NCBI GenBank assembly: GCA_030512295.1
Contig: JAULSR010000006.1
Span: 1,736,001-1,800,000, forward strand
Length of the DNA stretch: 64,000 nt
DNA from: Bombardia bombarda
Lineage: Eukaryota > Ascomycota > Sordariomycetes > Sordariales > Lasiosphaeriaceae
Direction: 5' to 3'
Shown here: positions 34,644-46,727 of the stretch, piece after piece
How positions within the stretch are numbered: the stretch's first letter is position 1
Layout of the letters: each line of letters opens with the position of its first letter
Translations under genes and position numbers: made by a program
Notes under the pieces: generated by a model
The model's input: only the letters and a program-made list of their open reading frames with translations
Databases searched by the model: none
What the model was told of the DNA's origin: nothing

Positions 34644-34995
34644 GCTGGCCTGCGAGCAGTGGCGTCTAACAAGGCGACTTTAAATGGTCTGCGAGAGCCA
34701 GAGTGTGCCTTCTGAAAGAGATCTGAGATTATCGTGGTCATCGGGCAATAGTTGATATCAAGTTTGTGGGTCAGGGCAAGTACGGCTGGTGCCTGCTATT
34801 TTCACACACACCCATGTGCTTGCCACTTTCCACTTGCTCCTTCTCTCATTTCTATAAAAATACAAAGGGTCGTGCCTACCCGACTGGGAATCGCACGGAT
34901 GACGCCACGCAATGCAGGATAATCGCGCCTTCTATTGCCCGAATACTTAATATTTTGCAGTAGCGAGAAGAGGCCGATCAAAATGATTGTCCAGC
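34644..34995. other. Short intergenic region
   Basis: 350 bp between the OB-fold gene start and the 4CL-like stop codon, both minus strand; nothing recognised beyond promoter and terminator space. Confidence 0.5.
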
Positions 34996-36866
34996 TCAGG
35001 ACAGCTTGGCCGCCCTGGGGTCGATATCGCCGACTTCTTCCTTTGCACGTTCCCGCAGGATCTTACGCAGGATCTTGCCGGACTAGAAGAATGGAGAATC
35101 ATTGTCAGCAAAAAAAGACTTGAGAATCAGAAGTAAAGAAAAAGCAAAACTCACAGGATTCTTGGGAATCGCATCCGCAAACACCACGCCCCCCGTCAAC
35201 CTCTTATACGGCGCCACCCTCCCCGCCATCCACTCGGCAACCTCCCTCTCACTAATCTTGGACCCCTCCGCCTTCAACACATATGCCCTCGGCATCTCTC
35301 GACCCTTAATCGTGACCCCAACAACTGCCGCATCCACAATCTCAGGATGCTCCAGCAGCACCCCCTCAAGCTCGGCCGGCGCAACCTGGTTCCCCTTGAC
35401 CTTGATCAGCTCCTTCAGCCTGTCCACAATATGCAAAATTGCCCCCGGCTTGAACTCGTCCCAATAGCCAATATCCCCCGTCTTGAACCACCTCGTGCCG
35501 TCTTTGTCCACGGTGATTGTATCGGCCGTGGCCTTGGGATTGCGCCAGTAGCCGCGCATCATGGTTGGGCCCGTGACCCAGACCTCGCCACGCTCGCCGG
35601 GCTTCGCGATGGGCGTCTCGCCGTCCAGCGCCACCAGCTTGCCGGCGCAGTTGGCGATCAGCTCGCCCACGCCCGGGAGCTGCGGCGTGCGCACGTCGGG
35701 GTCCCAGAAGGTGGTGCTGCATGTCATCTCGGTCATGCCCCAGCCCTGGCGGAGGAGGAAGGGGTATTTCTTGGTCGTGGTAGTAGCGGTACTGCTAAAC
35801 GCCGACGTAAAGATATCGTGCACTGCATCCGCCACTTCGCTGCTAAGCGGTGCGGCGCCGCTGAAAATCTCCTCCACGCTGGACACGTCATACTTGGTTG
35901 TCAGCGGGCTCTTGCTCAGCGCCACCACGACGGGCGGCACGCACGCGAGCGTCGTAATGCGGAAGCGCTGCACGTGCTCGAGCATCTTTACAAAGTCGAA
36001 GCTCGGCATGATGTAGACGGGTGTGTGCATGTGCGGCATGTTGACGGCGAAGTAGGTCTGGCCGTAGGCGTGGTACAGGGGCAAGAAGCAGAGAAGGCGG
36101 GCGCGTTCCCGCTTGGCCGGCTGTTCTGGGTGGCGCAAGCTGTTAAAGACGACGCCGACGCCGTTGGCGATATAAGAACGGTGGCTGATCTCGACGCCCT
36201 TGGGCACACCCGTTGTGCCACTGCTGTAGTTGAGGCAGCAGGTCGTGTTATCGGGGTCTAAGGGTTCTGTCCAGGCCCATTTCTCGGCTTGGGCAAGGTT
36301 GCCTGATAGCAATTCGGTCCAGTGCCGGGTGCCATCACTACCGCCTGCTTTGCCTGGAGCGGGGTGGTTGGTGCGGGAGAGGTGGGATGCTGGGGGTTGG
36401 TGTCGGGGTTGGAACCGTTGTCGAAGACGAAGATGTGGTCGCGGGGGAGGCCAGCGGTCTTAGCAGCCTCTAGAGCGGTGGGTAGGGCAGACGCGGCGAC
36501 GATCAGGAAGGTCGCGGCACTGTCACTGAGCTGATGAGCTAGCTCACGTAGTACGAAGGTTGGGTTGGCGCCGGTGAAGATGCCACCGGCCATGATGACG
36601 CCGAGGAAGACAGAGGGAAAGAACAAGTTGTTTCCCGAGAAGAGGAGGACTCTGTCCCCCGTCTTCAGGCCGGCCTTTTGCAAGCCCAAGGCAACGCGCT
36701 TGGAGAGCAGGCGATAGTCGGTCAGGGTGAGGAAGTGCTTATCGGGCCGGTCCGGGTCGATGAAGGCCTTCCGGTCCGGGAGAGGGTCGCATGCCGATCC
36801 GAAAACCCATTGCTGGAGAGAGCATCGCGGGACGGGGACGGTAAACCGGGATTTTACGATGGTCAT
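34996..36866 (-). CDS. 4-coumarate-CoA-ligase-like acyl-AMP/CoA ligase (ANL superfamily)
   Basis: Activates a carboxylic acid to the acyl-adenylate and then the CoA thioester; the acid cannot be told from sequence. Exons 36866-35155 and 35082-34996 (intron GTGAGT...TAG) give about 599 aa after one frame correction. Motifs: P-loop YSSGTTGVPKG, GWGMTE, WFKTGDIGYWDE, KELIKVKGNQVAPAELE, and the C-terminal catalytic lysine region PKNP-SGKILRK split by the intron. The N-terminal half (MTIVKSRF to about residue 168) and the rest are in different frames. One extra base near 36361-36364 (a G4 run) lets the reading pass through APGKAGGSDGTRHW into TELLSGN. A one-base gain also keeps the exon-1/exon-2 phase. 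The end is AAKLS, one residue longer than a peroxisomal AKL signal, so peroxisomal targeting is doubtful. Confidence 0.88.
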
Positions 36867-38345
36867 GCTGGGTGATAGTGTAGCACAACTGGTGTTGTTC
36901 AGCTTGTTCTAATTTCCTTTTCCGCAAGTACACTTGTTATAATATGTCACGGATTGCTGGCAGTGTCTTAGAGACTATATAGAGCCAAGTTGCCAACCGC
37001 CCTATTCGGGGGTTCAAGAAGCCGAGGCGCGGGGGAGGCGGGGTTAGAGAGGAGAAAGGGGCCCTTGTCATCTAGGGGGAAGATGTTAAGCGCACAAAGA
37101 GAACCTGTTGGCATGGCGAGACGGACCATTGGTTCTACTTGTTACTTTCCTTTCTCATTGCATTGCTGTCCGTAGAGAGAGTATAATGACCTAATGATAA
37201 GTGCTCGGAGTCTCAGACGCATACCACCGCTCATCGCCGGTCTCATAACTCGACATCGAGTCCGGCATAGGTTATAGATAACAGGGGCCGGGCTCTAACC
37301 CCACACTTTTCGGAGGACGATTTCCCCGCAGATCGACGGTCCGGCGTTGTGGGGGACCGTAGAGAGGCGCGGTGCCGAGGCAGGCTGGCTCCCGCTCTCA
37401 GTAAAGCACATTCGTGTATGTAGTGGGCGCTTTCACCAAAGGATTAGGATGAAGCCGGCCAGGATGTGTTACTACGTCTAGGTTAAGGGCGAAGGTGGTT
37501 GAACGCTGCAGTGATCATAACAGGAACAAAAAACAGCCTTGGCTGCACTAAGTTCAACCCCCACAATCAACTCGACAGAAACTCAGCGGGTTTTGTTTGC
37601 GATTTTATCTGCGATAGCTCGAGAGAGATAGAGAACCCTGTAAGACATTTGCGACGTGTTTGCATCCAGGAAGAACTTGAAAACAGGCAAACGCCGCGCA
37701 TCTTACCGTCACGATTAGGGAGATGGATATAGCCGTGGAGCATGAACGTGCAGGGCGGCGCTCAGGGCGGACACCCGCTAAACTTAGGTCTCAGATGCGG
37801 GCGCCACTTTTGCGGGAGGTTGCGTCATTTGGACGAAAGGATAACGTTGAACCTACTGGGGTTTGAAGTTTAAACCTATTCTCTTTTCTCAAACACCTAT
37901 TTAAGTATCAAGCTGCGACATTGAAAAAGAGAAGAAAAAGAGAAAACCCCCAGTCTACTAGGTACTGTGTCTATCAGTACAGTACCCGAAAAAGGATGAG
38001 CGGGAAAAGGATCTGATAACTCCAACGATTGCTGAGCTGATTAAGGCGGAATCAAGACAGCGGGGTTGACTGGCGGCCGAGACGGGCTTTGTTGCAACCT
38101 GTCAGCTTTGACGCCGCCGAAGCGTAACGCACCCTATCCATCCATCCATTGCAACACACCTTATTACTAGTAACTAACCCCCTAGTTAAACGTCATTCAT
38201 CAACCACTACCTATCGCGCTCCCCGTGTCTCTCCTTTCTGATCGCACCCATACGTATTATTACCACGACCACAAAAAACGACAGCCAACCCCTTGTGATC
38301 ATTATTCCAATAGCAAAAAGAACAGATTCGCAAGAATAACCAGCC
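36867..38345. other. Divergent promoter region, 4CL-like / E2 gene
   Basis: 1.5 kb between divergent starts. No ORF or RNA gene supported. A short stretch near 37770 resembles the first bases of fungal 28S rRNA (ACCCGCT-AACTTA) but does not extend. Confidence 0.55.
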
Positions 38346-39408
38346 ATGGCGGCAACAACCCCCAAATTCAAATCCAAATCCCCCACCATCCGGCGCATTC
38401 GTAAGCTTTCCGCCACCGGTCCCTCCCCCTCAAAAAAAACATCCTCCACTAATCACCACCACCCAACAATACAGTCCGCGAAGCCCACGAGATCTCCTCC
38501 TCCCCATCCTCCGACTGCACAGCCACGCCTCTCGAGTCCGACCTCTTCGAATGGCACTTCACCCTGCGCGGGCCGCCCAACTCATCCTACGCCGGCGGCA
38601 TCTACCACGGGCGCATCGTGCTGCCCACCGGCTACCCACTGCGCCCGCCCTCCTTCCGCTTCGTCACCCCCTCAGGCCGGTTCGAGACGAACCGCGAGAT
38701 CTGCCTGTCCATCAGCGGCCACCACGAGGAGACGTGGCAGCCGGCCTGGGGCGTCCGCACCGCCCTCGTCGCCCTGCGCTCCTTCATGGAGACGGACGCA
38801 AACGGCCAGCTCGGCGGGCTCGAGACCACCGAGGCGGTGCGGCGCAGGCTGGCGGCCGAGTCGGGCGCGTTCAAGTGCGGGGTCTGCTGCTCGAGGACGA
38901 ATGCCGAGATCATGGAGGAGTGTGATGAGGCTGTCAGAGAGGCGGCTGGGGATGCGGCTGCGGAGGGGGTGGGAGCAAGGTGGCGGTGGAGGTGGAGGTG
39001 CCGAAGGAGTTGAAGATGGGGTGGAGGGACGAGATGAAGGCCGAGGCCGAGGCCGCGAAGGAGGGCGGGGAGGGGCTGGTGAGGGAGGATGCCGAGAGCG
39101 ATGAGCTGGCTGAGGGGTTTGTGCAGACTGTGCCGTTGGTGAGGATTGAGGTGCCAGCGGCGGCAGAGGTTGATACGGCGATGCTGCCGGCGCAACCGGG
39201 CCAGGGCGTGCCACAGCCGACGAGGACGGTGCCGTTGCCAGATCCGCAGCGGATCGTGCCGGCCTATCACAACCAACACCAGGCGACAGTGCAGCGGCAG
39301 CTGGCGCAGAGGGTCTCGGACGACGAGGTGCCCTTGTGGATCGATCGGTTGATTGTGATCCTGGGTATTTTACTGTCTGCCCTGGTTCTCAAGGTTTTCT
39401 TTACATGA
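38346..39408 (+). CDS. ubc6: Ubiquitin-conjugating enzyme E2, Ubc6/UBE2J type, tail-anchored in the ER
   Basis: Ubc6/UBE2J enzymes carry ubiquitin to misfolded ER proteins for ERAD. Exons 38346-38400 and 38475-39408 (intron GTAAGC...CAG) give about 329 aa. The UBC fold spans about 10-150: RRILREAHEI, FEWHFTLRGPP, Y-GGIYHGRIVLP, YPLRPPSFRF. The active-site Cys95 is in NREICLSISGHHEETWQP, the Ubc6-type motif that replaces the usual HPN. A disordered acidic region follows, then one C-terminal membrane anchor, PLWIDRLIVILGILLSALVL, ending KVFFT. The UBC and anchor parts are in different frames. One extra G in the G5 run 38965-38969 joins them (AEGGGSKVAVEVEV) and makes the length divisible by three. 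Read literally, the enzyme would lose its anchor, so an error is the simpler explanation. Confidence 0.9.
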
Positions 39409-39963
39409 GGTGCTGATGGACATACCTTTTCTCTTTCTTCCCGCTGGGTGGGTTGGGTAGGGCATGGTGCTATATTCGGAGGGAGGCATGTTATGGCTTC
39501 TCGACTGGCTTGGGATTTTACGATTACAAAAGGCGCTGGTCTCGGCGTTTATATCAGACATGGCATGGTTGCCCTCATCCTCTTAAATAAGTAAGTAGAG
39601 CTCGCTGGCGTTTGTTTGATCTGGTCTAGAGTTATCATCATTCCTAGCATCTAGGATTCAATTTTTAGCGAATATTTGATATCTTTGCGATATATCATGG
39701 TAAATGTTTATCATTTGGTTCAAAATCTCAGGACAGTCGGGCGTCAGTCAAGATGCGAGGATACTTGGAGTCTGGGACTTGTCACAAGGCTTGGCAAATC
39801 CACGTCCCGCATCTTAGCGCCCCACCCTTATCTTATCTGGATTGTGGGGAGGAATTTTTCGAGCTGCAGCAATCCCGACCATCATAGACTGCTGGTAGCT
39901 CTCGCATAGAATACAGGGTCCTTTGAGTACGAGCCCAGACATTCCTCCAAGCCATAATTCGCC
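39409..39963. other. Intergenic region, E2 gene to CCDC137-like gene
   Basis: 555 bp, tandem plus-strand genes; nothing recognised. Confidence 0.5.
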
Positions 39964-41103
39964 ATGCCTCACAAACATACCCGCCGAGGGGAGAATAAAA
40001 CCTCTACGTATGTGACATATCTACAGCTATTGTCCTCAATTGAGCCCCTTCGGCGCCCTTTGCCCTCCCCCCAAATACCCAGCTAACAATCGGGAAAACA
40101 GCTACGACCTCGACCCTGCCCAAGTCGCAAAGCCCCTCCCCGTCACCTCCGTCTCCAAGCGCAAGGTCGCCGATAAGAAGAAGCCACAGCCCCAGAACAG
40201 CAGCAAAGATGCGCCCCCAAGAAGAGGAAACGCGGCGCCGACAGCGGCAAAACCGACTCAGCCGACATGCCGCGCGCCTTCAAGCGGCTGATGGCCTTTG
40301 CCAGCGGCAAGGCCACGCGCAACGGCCTCGACGATGGCAACGCAAAGGGCGCCAAAACGCTCAGCAAGCCGGCCGTGTCCAAGATCGCGGCCGCCACCGA
40401 CGCCGCCAAGGCCGAGCTCCAGATCCGCCCCGGCGAGCGCCTCGCCGAGTTCAACCACCGCGTCGACCAGGCCCTCCCGCTCAGCGGGCTCGTCGGCAAG
40501 GTGAAAGACGGCAAGGACCCCCTCGGACTCAAGACGAAGCGGACAAAGAAGGAGAAGAAGATGCACAAGATGTACGACGAGTGGCGCGAGCAGGACGCCA
40601 AGATCAAGGAGCGCAGGGAGGAGGAGCTCGAGGAGGCCGAGGAGGCCGAGATGGACGGTGAGGGCGGCGTCACGTGGAAGCTGGATTTGCTGGACGCGGC
40701 AAAGGGCAAGAAGAGCAACAAGAAGGGGAAGCGGACCAAGCACATTGGCGAGACGGCCGGCAAGGAGGAGGACCCCTGGGAGGAGATCAAGCGCAAGCGC
40801 GGCGAGGCCAAGATCGGGCTGAACGAGGTGGCCAACGCGCCGCCGGATCTAAGGGCGGTCGCGCAGAAGCTGGTTGTGCGCGGGGCCGGCGTCGAAGTGT
40901 CGGATATCCCCAAGGCCGCAGGCAGCTTGAGGCAGCGCGAGGAGCTGCAGACGATTCGGAATGAGGTGGTGGCGTCGTATCGGAAGATGATGGCGGAGAA
41001 GAGGCCTGAGGGGTTCAAGCCCAAGGAGGAGAGGAAGGAGGATGGGTTGGACGAGGCGGGAGGAGGGAGGAGGGAAAAGAATCGGTATAGACCTGCTAGG
41101 TGA
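39964..41103 (+). CDS. Basic coiled-coil protein, CCDC137-like (probably nucleolar), conserved in ascomycetes
   Basis: Exons 39964-40007 and 40102-41103 (GTATGT...CAG) give about 348 aa. The start MPHKHTRR and YDLDPAQVAKPLPV, then PRAFKRLMAF, the charged block RTKKEKKMHKMYDEWREQ with a long Glu-rich coiled coil, EEDPWEEIKRKRG and IPKAAGSLRQREEL, match a family I know from other filamentous ascomycetes. It resembles human CCDC137 in layout, with many KR-rich nuclear/nucleolar signals. Some fungal entries call it a urease accessory protein; nothing here supports that. One extra C in the C5 run 40214-40218 is needed to pass from KDAPP into KKRKRGADSG and on to PRAFKRL. With it the frame is open to the end. 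Function unknown. Confidence 0.8.
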
Positions 41104-44100
41104 TGTGATTGGGGGTTTTGGTAGATGTGGGTTCTGGGATTGGCGTCATGGGTATGGGGGGTTTGCTAGGTACTCTAGATGCATGCTTGCCTATACAACT
41201 TTGCTATAGTGGGCGTCGAGAGATTCGATTTGGACGTGTTAATTGGTATGGAATCTGTCAATAAGTATTCATCTGGTAAGTTGATCCAAACAGGATCCAA
41301 GTGTGTTTAGTAAATACCTATTAAGCTTCATGTTGTGGTGCTAGTGAGTGTGCATGCTTGAGAGCTTGGGTTAGTGAGCACAATCCACTCTCGTTTTATT
41401 CTCAAGGTTGCAAAGACGAAGTATCTATGCCCAGCACGAGCAATCAAGAGACTGGAGTCAAGACGTTCACCACTGCTTGAAGATGCGATGATTCTACAAA
41501 CACAACAGCCAGGAATTGTCGTCATTTTTAACGAGGCATGGTGGTCATCAATACGTCCATGACAATCCATAACACACAAGGGGATGTTTGGGTTAGCTTT
41601 CGTGTAGATAATAAACATGAGGGCTGTAGTTCCTAGCAAGTGAACTTTACTTAGTTATAGTATCTAAAAAGTCAGATACATTACTGAGTATGGAGTAGTA
41701 CTTACATACATAAACTATGTCTTCTGCTTTGCAAAATAAATTTTGGACTTGAATCTACGTCAACCGCCATGGCCAGCTTTTACCGCCACAAGTGAGACAT
41801 CATGACCAACAGAGCTGAGCTTGGCAAATCTAACAGCACCCAGAAACTCGCTCGCCTGGCGCTTTATCTGATTCATCCATCAGTAGCACATGATTGGATC
41901 GCCGGACTAACAGTCGCTTCGGCATGCCCATTCTGTTATTGAGGTGGGCAGCTATTCATTCTTTTCTCTTCTTTGTTTCTCATTTCTTTTTCTCACCTTT
42001 AACAGCTACCAGCTACCAGCTCCAGCTCCACTTGCCCCAAGAAGTGTATGCACGCACAGTACCTTCCAGCTTCCAGCTGCCGGGTGCCGGCCGCCTCGCC
42101 CTGCCCGTGGGCCACACTCAGCCTCCGCAAGATAGCACAGCACATGTCTCACATGGTGAGACTGCGCGTTTTGGCATTTCCAGACTGGGGACATTCGGGC
42201 CCTTCCTTCCCTCCCAGGCGTTCGGGTCGGTGGGTTAGAAATGAGCAGCCACAATGGTCTTTTAGATATGCGGTTTTGTGTTGCTGAAGAAGGTACCTAA
42301 GTAGCTAGGATATCCAGTCGACAGTCGCTCAGACCGGGTGCCAAGGCGAGGAATAAAAGAAGGAAATATGGAAAAGACGGATGCTAGCTGGCTTGATGGA
42401 TGATGATGCATCCCATCCCGCAGTTCCGATCTAGGAATTCAGCCGGTTCCATTTACGGCGTCGGCACCAGCACCCTGAATAGCATTCTCGGCGGGCAGGT
42501 TCCGTGTGTGTGAGAGAAAGAAGGTGTGTGTGCCTGCGTGTTGTTGTGTGACCTTGCATCACGGACCTCGCGGAATTACATAAGGGAAAAGGAAAGTCGA
42601 AGTGAATGGAAGTCAGTTGATAGTAGTTAATAGCAGTCATTCGGTCGCCACTCAAACAACCTGGAGTCGTGTTGGCGAATAACTGGGCCAGAGAATAAAT
42701 ATTTGAAAACAAGCGCTAGCTAGCTCAATGGTAACGTCTCGCAGTCAACGTCTTCTAGTCCCGCAGATGACTTGAAAATCTGACGTGGTGCACTGGTGCT
42801 TGGTAGTAGTGGTGGTCGGACTCCTGAAGCAGGCGGGTAGGGGGCTTCGTGGTGCCCATTGAGTTTGATCTAAGCGCTTTGCCTGCACCCATGTTGTCCC
42901 CACCCCCTAACGCGCGGGCGGCAATCAGCCTGTGGTTGAGCGGGTGCGTTCTCTTCAATCGATCTTCGAAAAGACTTCTGATTTGAGCGCTGTGGAATTG
43001 GCTAGAACCAATTCTTCATCTTCATCCTGTTTCTAATTTTTTATTGAGGCTCGTTCGTCGATCAGATCGAGTCCTGGGAGCTAGACTAATAATGGGGCGA
43101 TCGCAGCTGTCCAGAACCCAGATGCGTCTCGGCACAAGGACGAACCTCAAGAGACAAAGGAACTACCTAGCACAAAAGGAAAAGGCTGTGGCCAGACCCT
43201 GAGATGGACTCTGAGGCTCTAAGAAAGCTGCCAGAGCCTCAGCCGCCGTACCACCACAGAAATCCTTGGCGGCGGAAATGGGCTGTGGCTTTCCCGTGCC
43301 CATGGCTCCCGCGAAACTTGCCAACCCGGTTTGCTGCTCAGGTGGTCGAATATGGATAACCAGGACTTGTTGCTCAATGAAAATGCCTTGTTTCGTTGTG
43401 CAGCTGAGCACAAGGCTGGAAGCAAAAGCCCGGATGCTTAGCGTGGCTGGTGAATCGAGCTAAAGCTGTTTCATTGACACAATAAAGGTCAAGAACCACA
43501 GCAGCCAGATGGTGGGTTTAGAACTTCAGGTAAGAGGTAAGGTAATAGGTACCTTTCCATAGCAAGTACTCGTATCTTGTTTATTTTGTCAAGGAGGCTA
43601 GGAGCTAAAGTTCAAAGCTGGGGCCAAACGGCGAGCCTCGATAGCCTGTCAGCCACGTCGTCAGAGCTGAGCGGCGTGAGGATCCATTCAGGTAGGCAAG
43701 TTTGATGGCGCAAGCTACCTTAGCTACAGTTTGCATCTCAGGAGGAACGTCTTGGGATCCGTTAAACGGGCCAGGAACAAGCGGGGTTGGACCCCCCCTC
43801 CCCCAATCGCTTACATGTCGCTGGCCCATGTGGGCTTTTCTTGACAAGTGAGTGCTCAACGACGAACCTATGCTTCTTGGCTCATGGGGAAAAAGACGTG
43901 GCAGGAAGAGGTAAGTGAGAGAAACGAGGGTCGGAACGTCAGTAAAGAAAATGTCGGTGGGGGCCTGGGGGGAGGGGGAGGGGAAACCACCCCGGCCTGC
44001 AGGGTTCCCGCACCGTCCTCTCCCGTCTCCACCACTAAGAGGGGGCCGAACATGAAGATGGCGAGGATGGCACGGATGGATGGGCACGATGGAGAGGAGG

Positions 44101-46727
44101 GGGGGCGACGAGAGGACGACATGTCGCGACCAAAAGGAGGCATGATGCGCACGACCCTTGGGGCATAACGAAGTTAAATGGCTGGGGTTGGATAATCGGA
44201 CAGAGAGTCCCCCAGTTCCTAGGTAATAACGAGATGCATCAATAATCAGTAGGTAGTGTACTGACTGTCTGCTTCGGATGCTACGACTTGACGGGAGTCG
44301 ACGGTGCGAGCTTGGCAAGTTTGCAGATTGATTTTCCAACTACACTAACACCCGTAGACGCCGATTCGGAAGGTGGCGGGCCAAAAAGCCAAGTATTCGA
44401 CGAGGCATCGAGGTGGTGCGGTGGTAGGGTGGTGAGCTGTACATTACATTTCCACTTGTACGAATTGCCAGTCGTGCAACTTGAAAAAATTGGGACGGCC
44501 GTTGCGGTTGTCACCCAAACCACAGGAAATGATAAGATAAAGCGCCTTCATCTGCTACCACGAGGACGCACCTAGGCACGTAGTAAGTGGTGGGGGTGAC
44601 GAGTCCCGGCCGGCCTGCGCAACACTCTATCCCACTAGACTTGGACAGACAAACAGGGCAGCATGAAACGGCGCCGTCGACCCGGGCCTCGGCCGACGCT
44701 TTTCTGCTCTCTGCGCTTTACACGTGGTGATGTGATTCGGTCGCGACACTGACAAGCTGGACAGGCCGGATTGATGTTGTGATTGATGGCATCACTTCTC
44801 GGCCCATGGAGCAGCTCAATGTGCCCAGCTCGGGATTAATAGTGGCTGGCTCGCTGGTAACCGGCATTGTTGCATGGATCGATGGATTTTCGAGGCCAGG
44901 TTGTGAGATGGGGGCGATGGAACCTCGAGGGACTTGAAGATCAAAAGGACCAACTCCACTTTTGGCTTTTCTTTTGTTAGCGTGGCCCATGTGTGTGAGT
45001 TTGGAAACGATATGGGAAGGAGCGGTTATGGCTATCAATGGCTATTAGTGGCTAGGTAAGGTAGGTATCGCGCTTCTATTCACCCACGGCCACGGGCCAC
45101 AGCAGTCTTTTCTGAATTCGCCCCTAACAGCAACATCCATCAACAGACACCTCGCCGCCGCCCGCTGTCCGCCGCCCACCTCCAACCCTCCAACCTTGGA
45201 CTCCGCTTTCGCCTCCGGCACTGCACATCGTAAGCTGAGGTGCATCATCTCAGACACTGGGCAAGCAACTCCATTATCCAAGCACTGAGGTGTGCGTCTT
45301 GTTGTTAATAACAAGGCCTGCTGATGGACATTGCAAACTGCTTGTCGGGTGTAACAGTAAACAGCCTAGAGAATGAGCATGAGCAGCAGCACGGAGATTG
45401 CAAGATTTGGCAGCTGAAGCTACCACAGTACACACTTATACTAAGGCAAGCTTAATAGTACCAAGGTAGCTATTTGGTGCGGAGCTGAAAATAATGCAGC
45501 CATGGCAAGAAGTCTCGGTTGCTCCAAGGCCGTGAATTTGCAACTCGGCACTCTGCGACAATCAAGGGTGAGGTACGTGCCCACTGCCTGCGAGCCAGCC
45601 AGCCAAGCCAGTCTGCATTCTGCAATGACAAACCTGAAAGAGCCTGTGAATGGAAGGAACTTGAAGGGTTGGTGGTGGAAGTACCCGGGCGTGGCGCCGT
45701 GTACTGGGTACCTACTCAGTGGGCGGCGTAGCGCGCTTTTTGTCTCCTCAGGCAGCAATGGGGCGGGTGGTGCAAGACCGCTACCTTACGACCTTGGCTA
45801 GGCCTAGTTGGTAGGTGGGCACTGGGCCAGTTAGTAATACCTAACGTTAGCCGTGCGGCATCCTGAAATTGAAGCGAGGGACCGCAAAAATCCAGCTGCT
45901 CCGCCTTCTCGATCTGACCCCCGTCCACCAACCCGCAACCCGCAACCCAGCCTCTCGTCTCGAGTCTCCGTGTCCATCCTCCATTAAGGCACAGGCACAG
46001 GCACAGGACGCGGCGACAATCAATCACGCTTCTTTTTTGTGTTGTCTCTATTTTCCTTCAACCAAGCCGCCGCCTTCCTCTCTCCCTTAGACAAAACCAT
46101 CACTTTCTGCAGACGGGGACTGACACAGCAACATCGGGCCTGCCTCCTGTCTCGTGCGCCGTGTTTAGTGCTCAAACCTCTCTCCGACTTGGCAGCCGCT
46201 TGCCTGCCTTGCTCACCTCACCTCGCCTCGCCGTTTCTGTCTCTCCAGTGACTTCGCATCTCACCTCTTGCATTACACATCACGCACCACACTTCTCGAA
46301 TACCCAGGAATCCCCCGACTTCCTCGACCGCGGCTGAGGCATTTGGCCCTGACTCGCCTCAGTCGCCCACCAATCGAACCCAACCCTTCCCGGGCCTTGT
46401 TTGATTGAACGAACCACCACCCGCATCAGCGCGAACGACGCCGTGCACTGCCGTGTCCTAATCTTTCTCGACTTCAATCCATCTCGTCTCGTCGACAGCG
46501 CCAATCGCCGATCCAGACTCCGACTGCCTGCCTTTCCCTCGACTCTACGAACCATCACACCATCCATCTCCGACAATTCGGACTGGGACGGCCGTTTCTT
46601 CACCGTTGTACATACATAATACGCCATCAGTCGAAATACCGGCCATCGGCCTTTCCGACGCCGGCTTCTTCCCTTTTTTCGTCTCCCCGTCTGGTGCCTA
46701 CCTCGTGCTTCGTGGAGGCAATCCAAG
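41104..46727. other. Long non-coding interval (5.6 kb) upstream of samB
   Basis: No gene supported. A 244-codon open frame at 43605-44339 (minus) is Ser/Pro/His-rich with no family features. 45900-46720 is C/T-rich, probably the samB leader; it contains upstream ATGs (for example 46401, 72 codons). AGGTACCTAAGTAGC (about 42291), GGTAAGGTAATAGGTACC (about 43535) and CTAGGTAAGGTAGGTA (about 45053) are copies of the recurrent intergenic motif. Confidence 0.55.

Noticed and set aside
37760..37790. Resemblance to the 5' end of 28S rRNA (ACCCGCT-AACTTA)
   Set aside because: Only about 15 bases match and neither flank continues; no rDNA fragment can be claimed.
43605..44339. 244-codon minus-strand open frame
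   Set aside because: Ser/Pro/His-rich with no domain, no conserved start context and equally open frames on the other strand; probably chance in GC-rich DNA.
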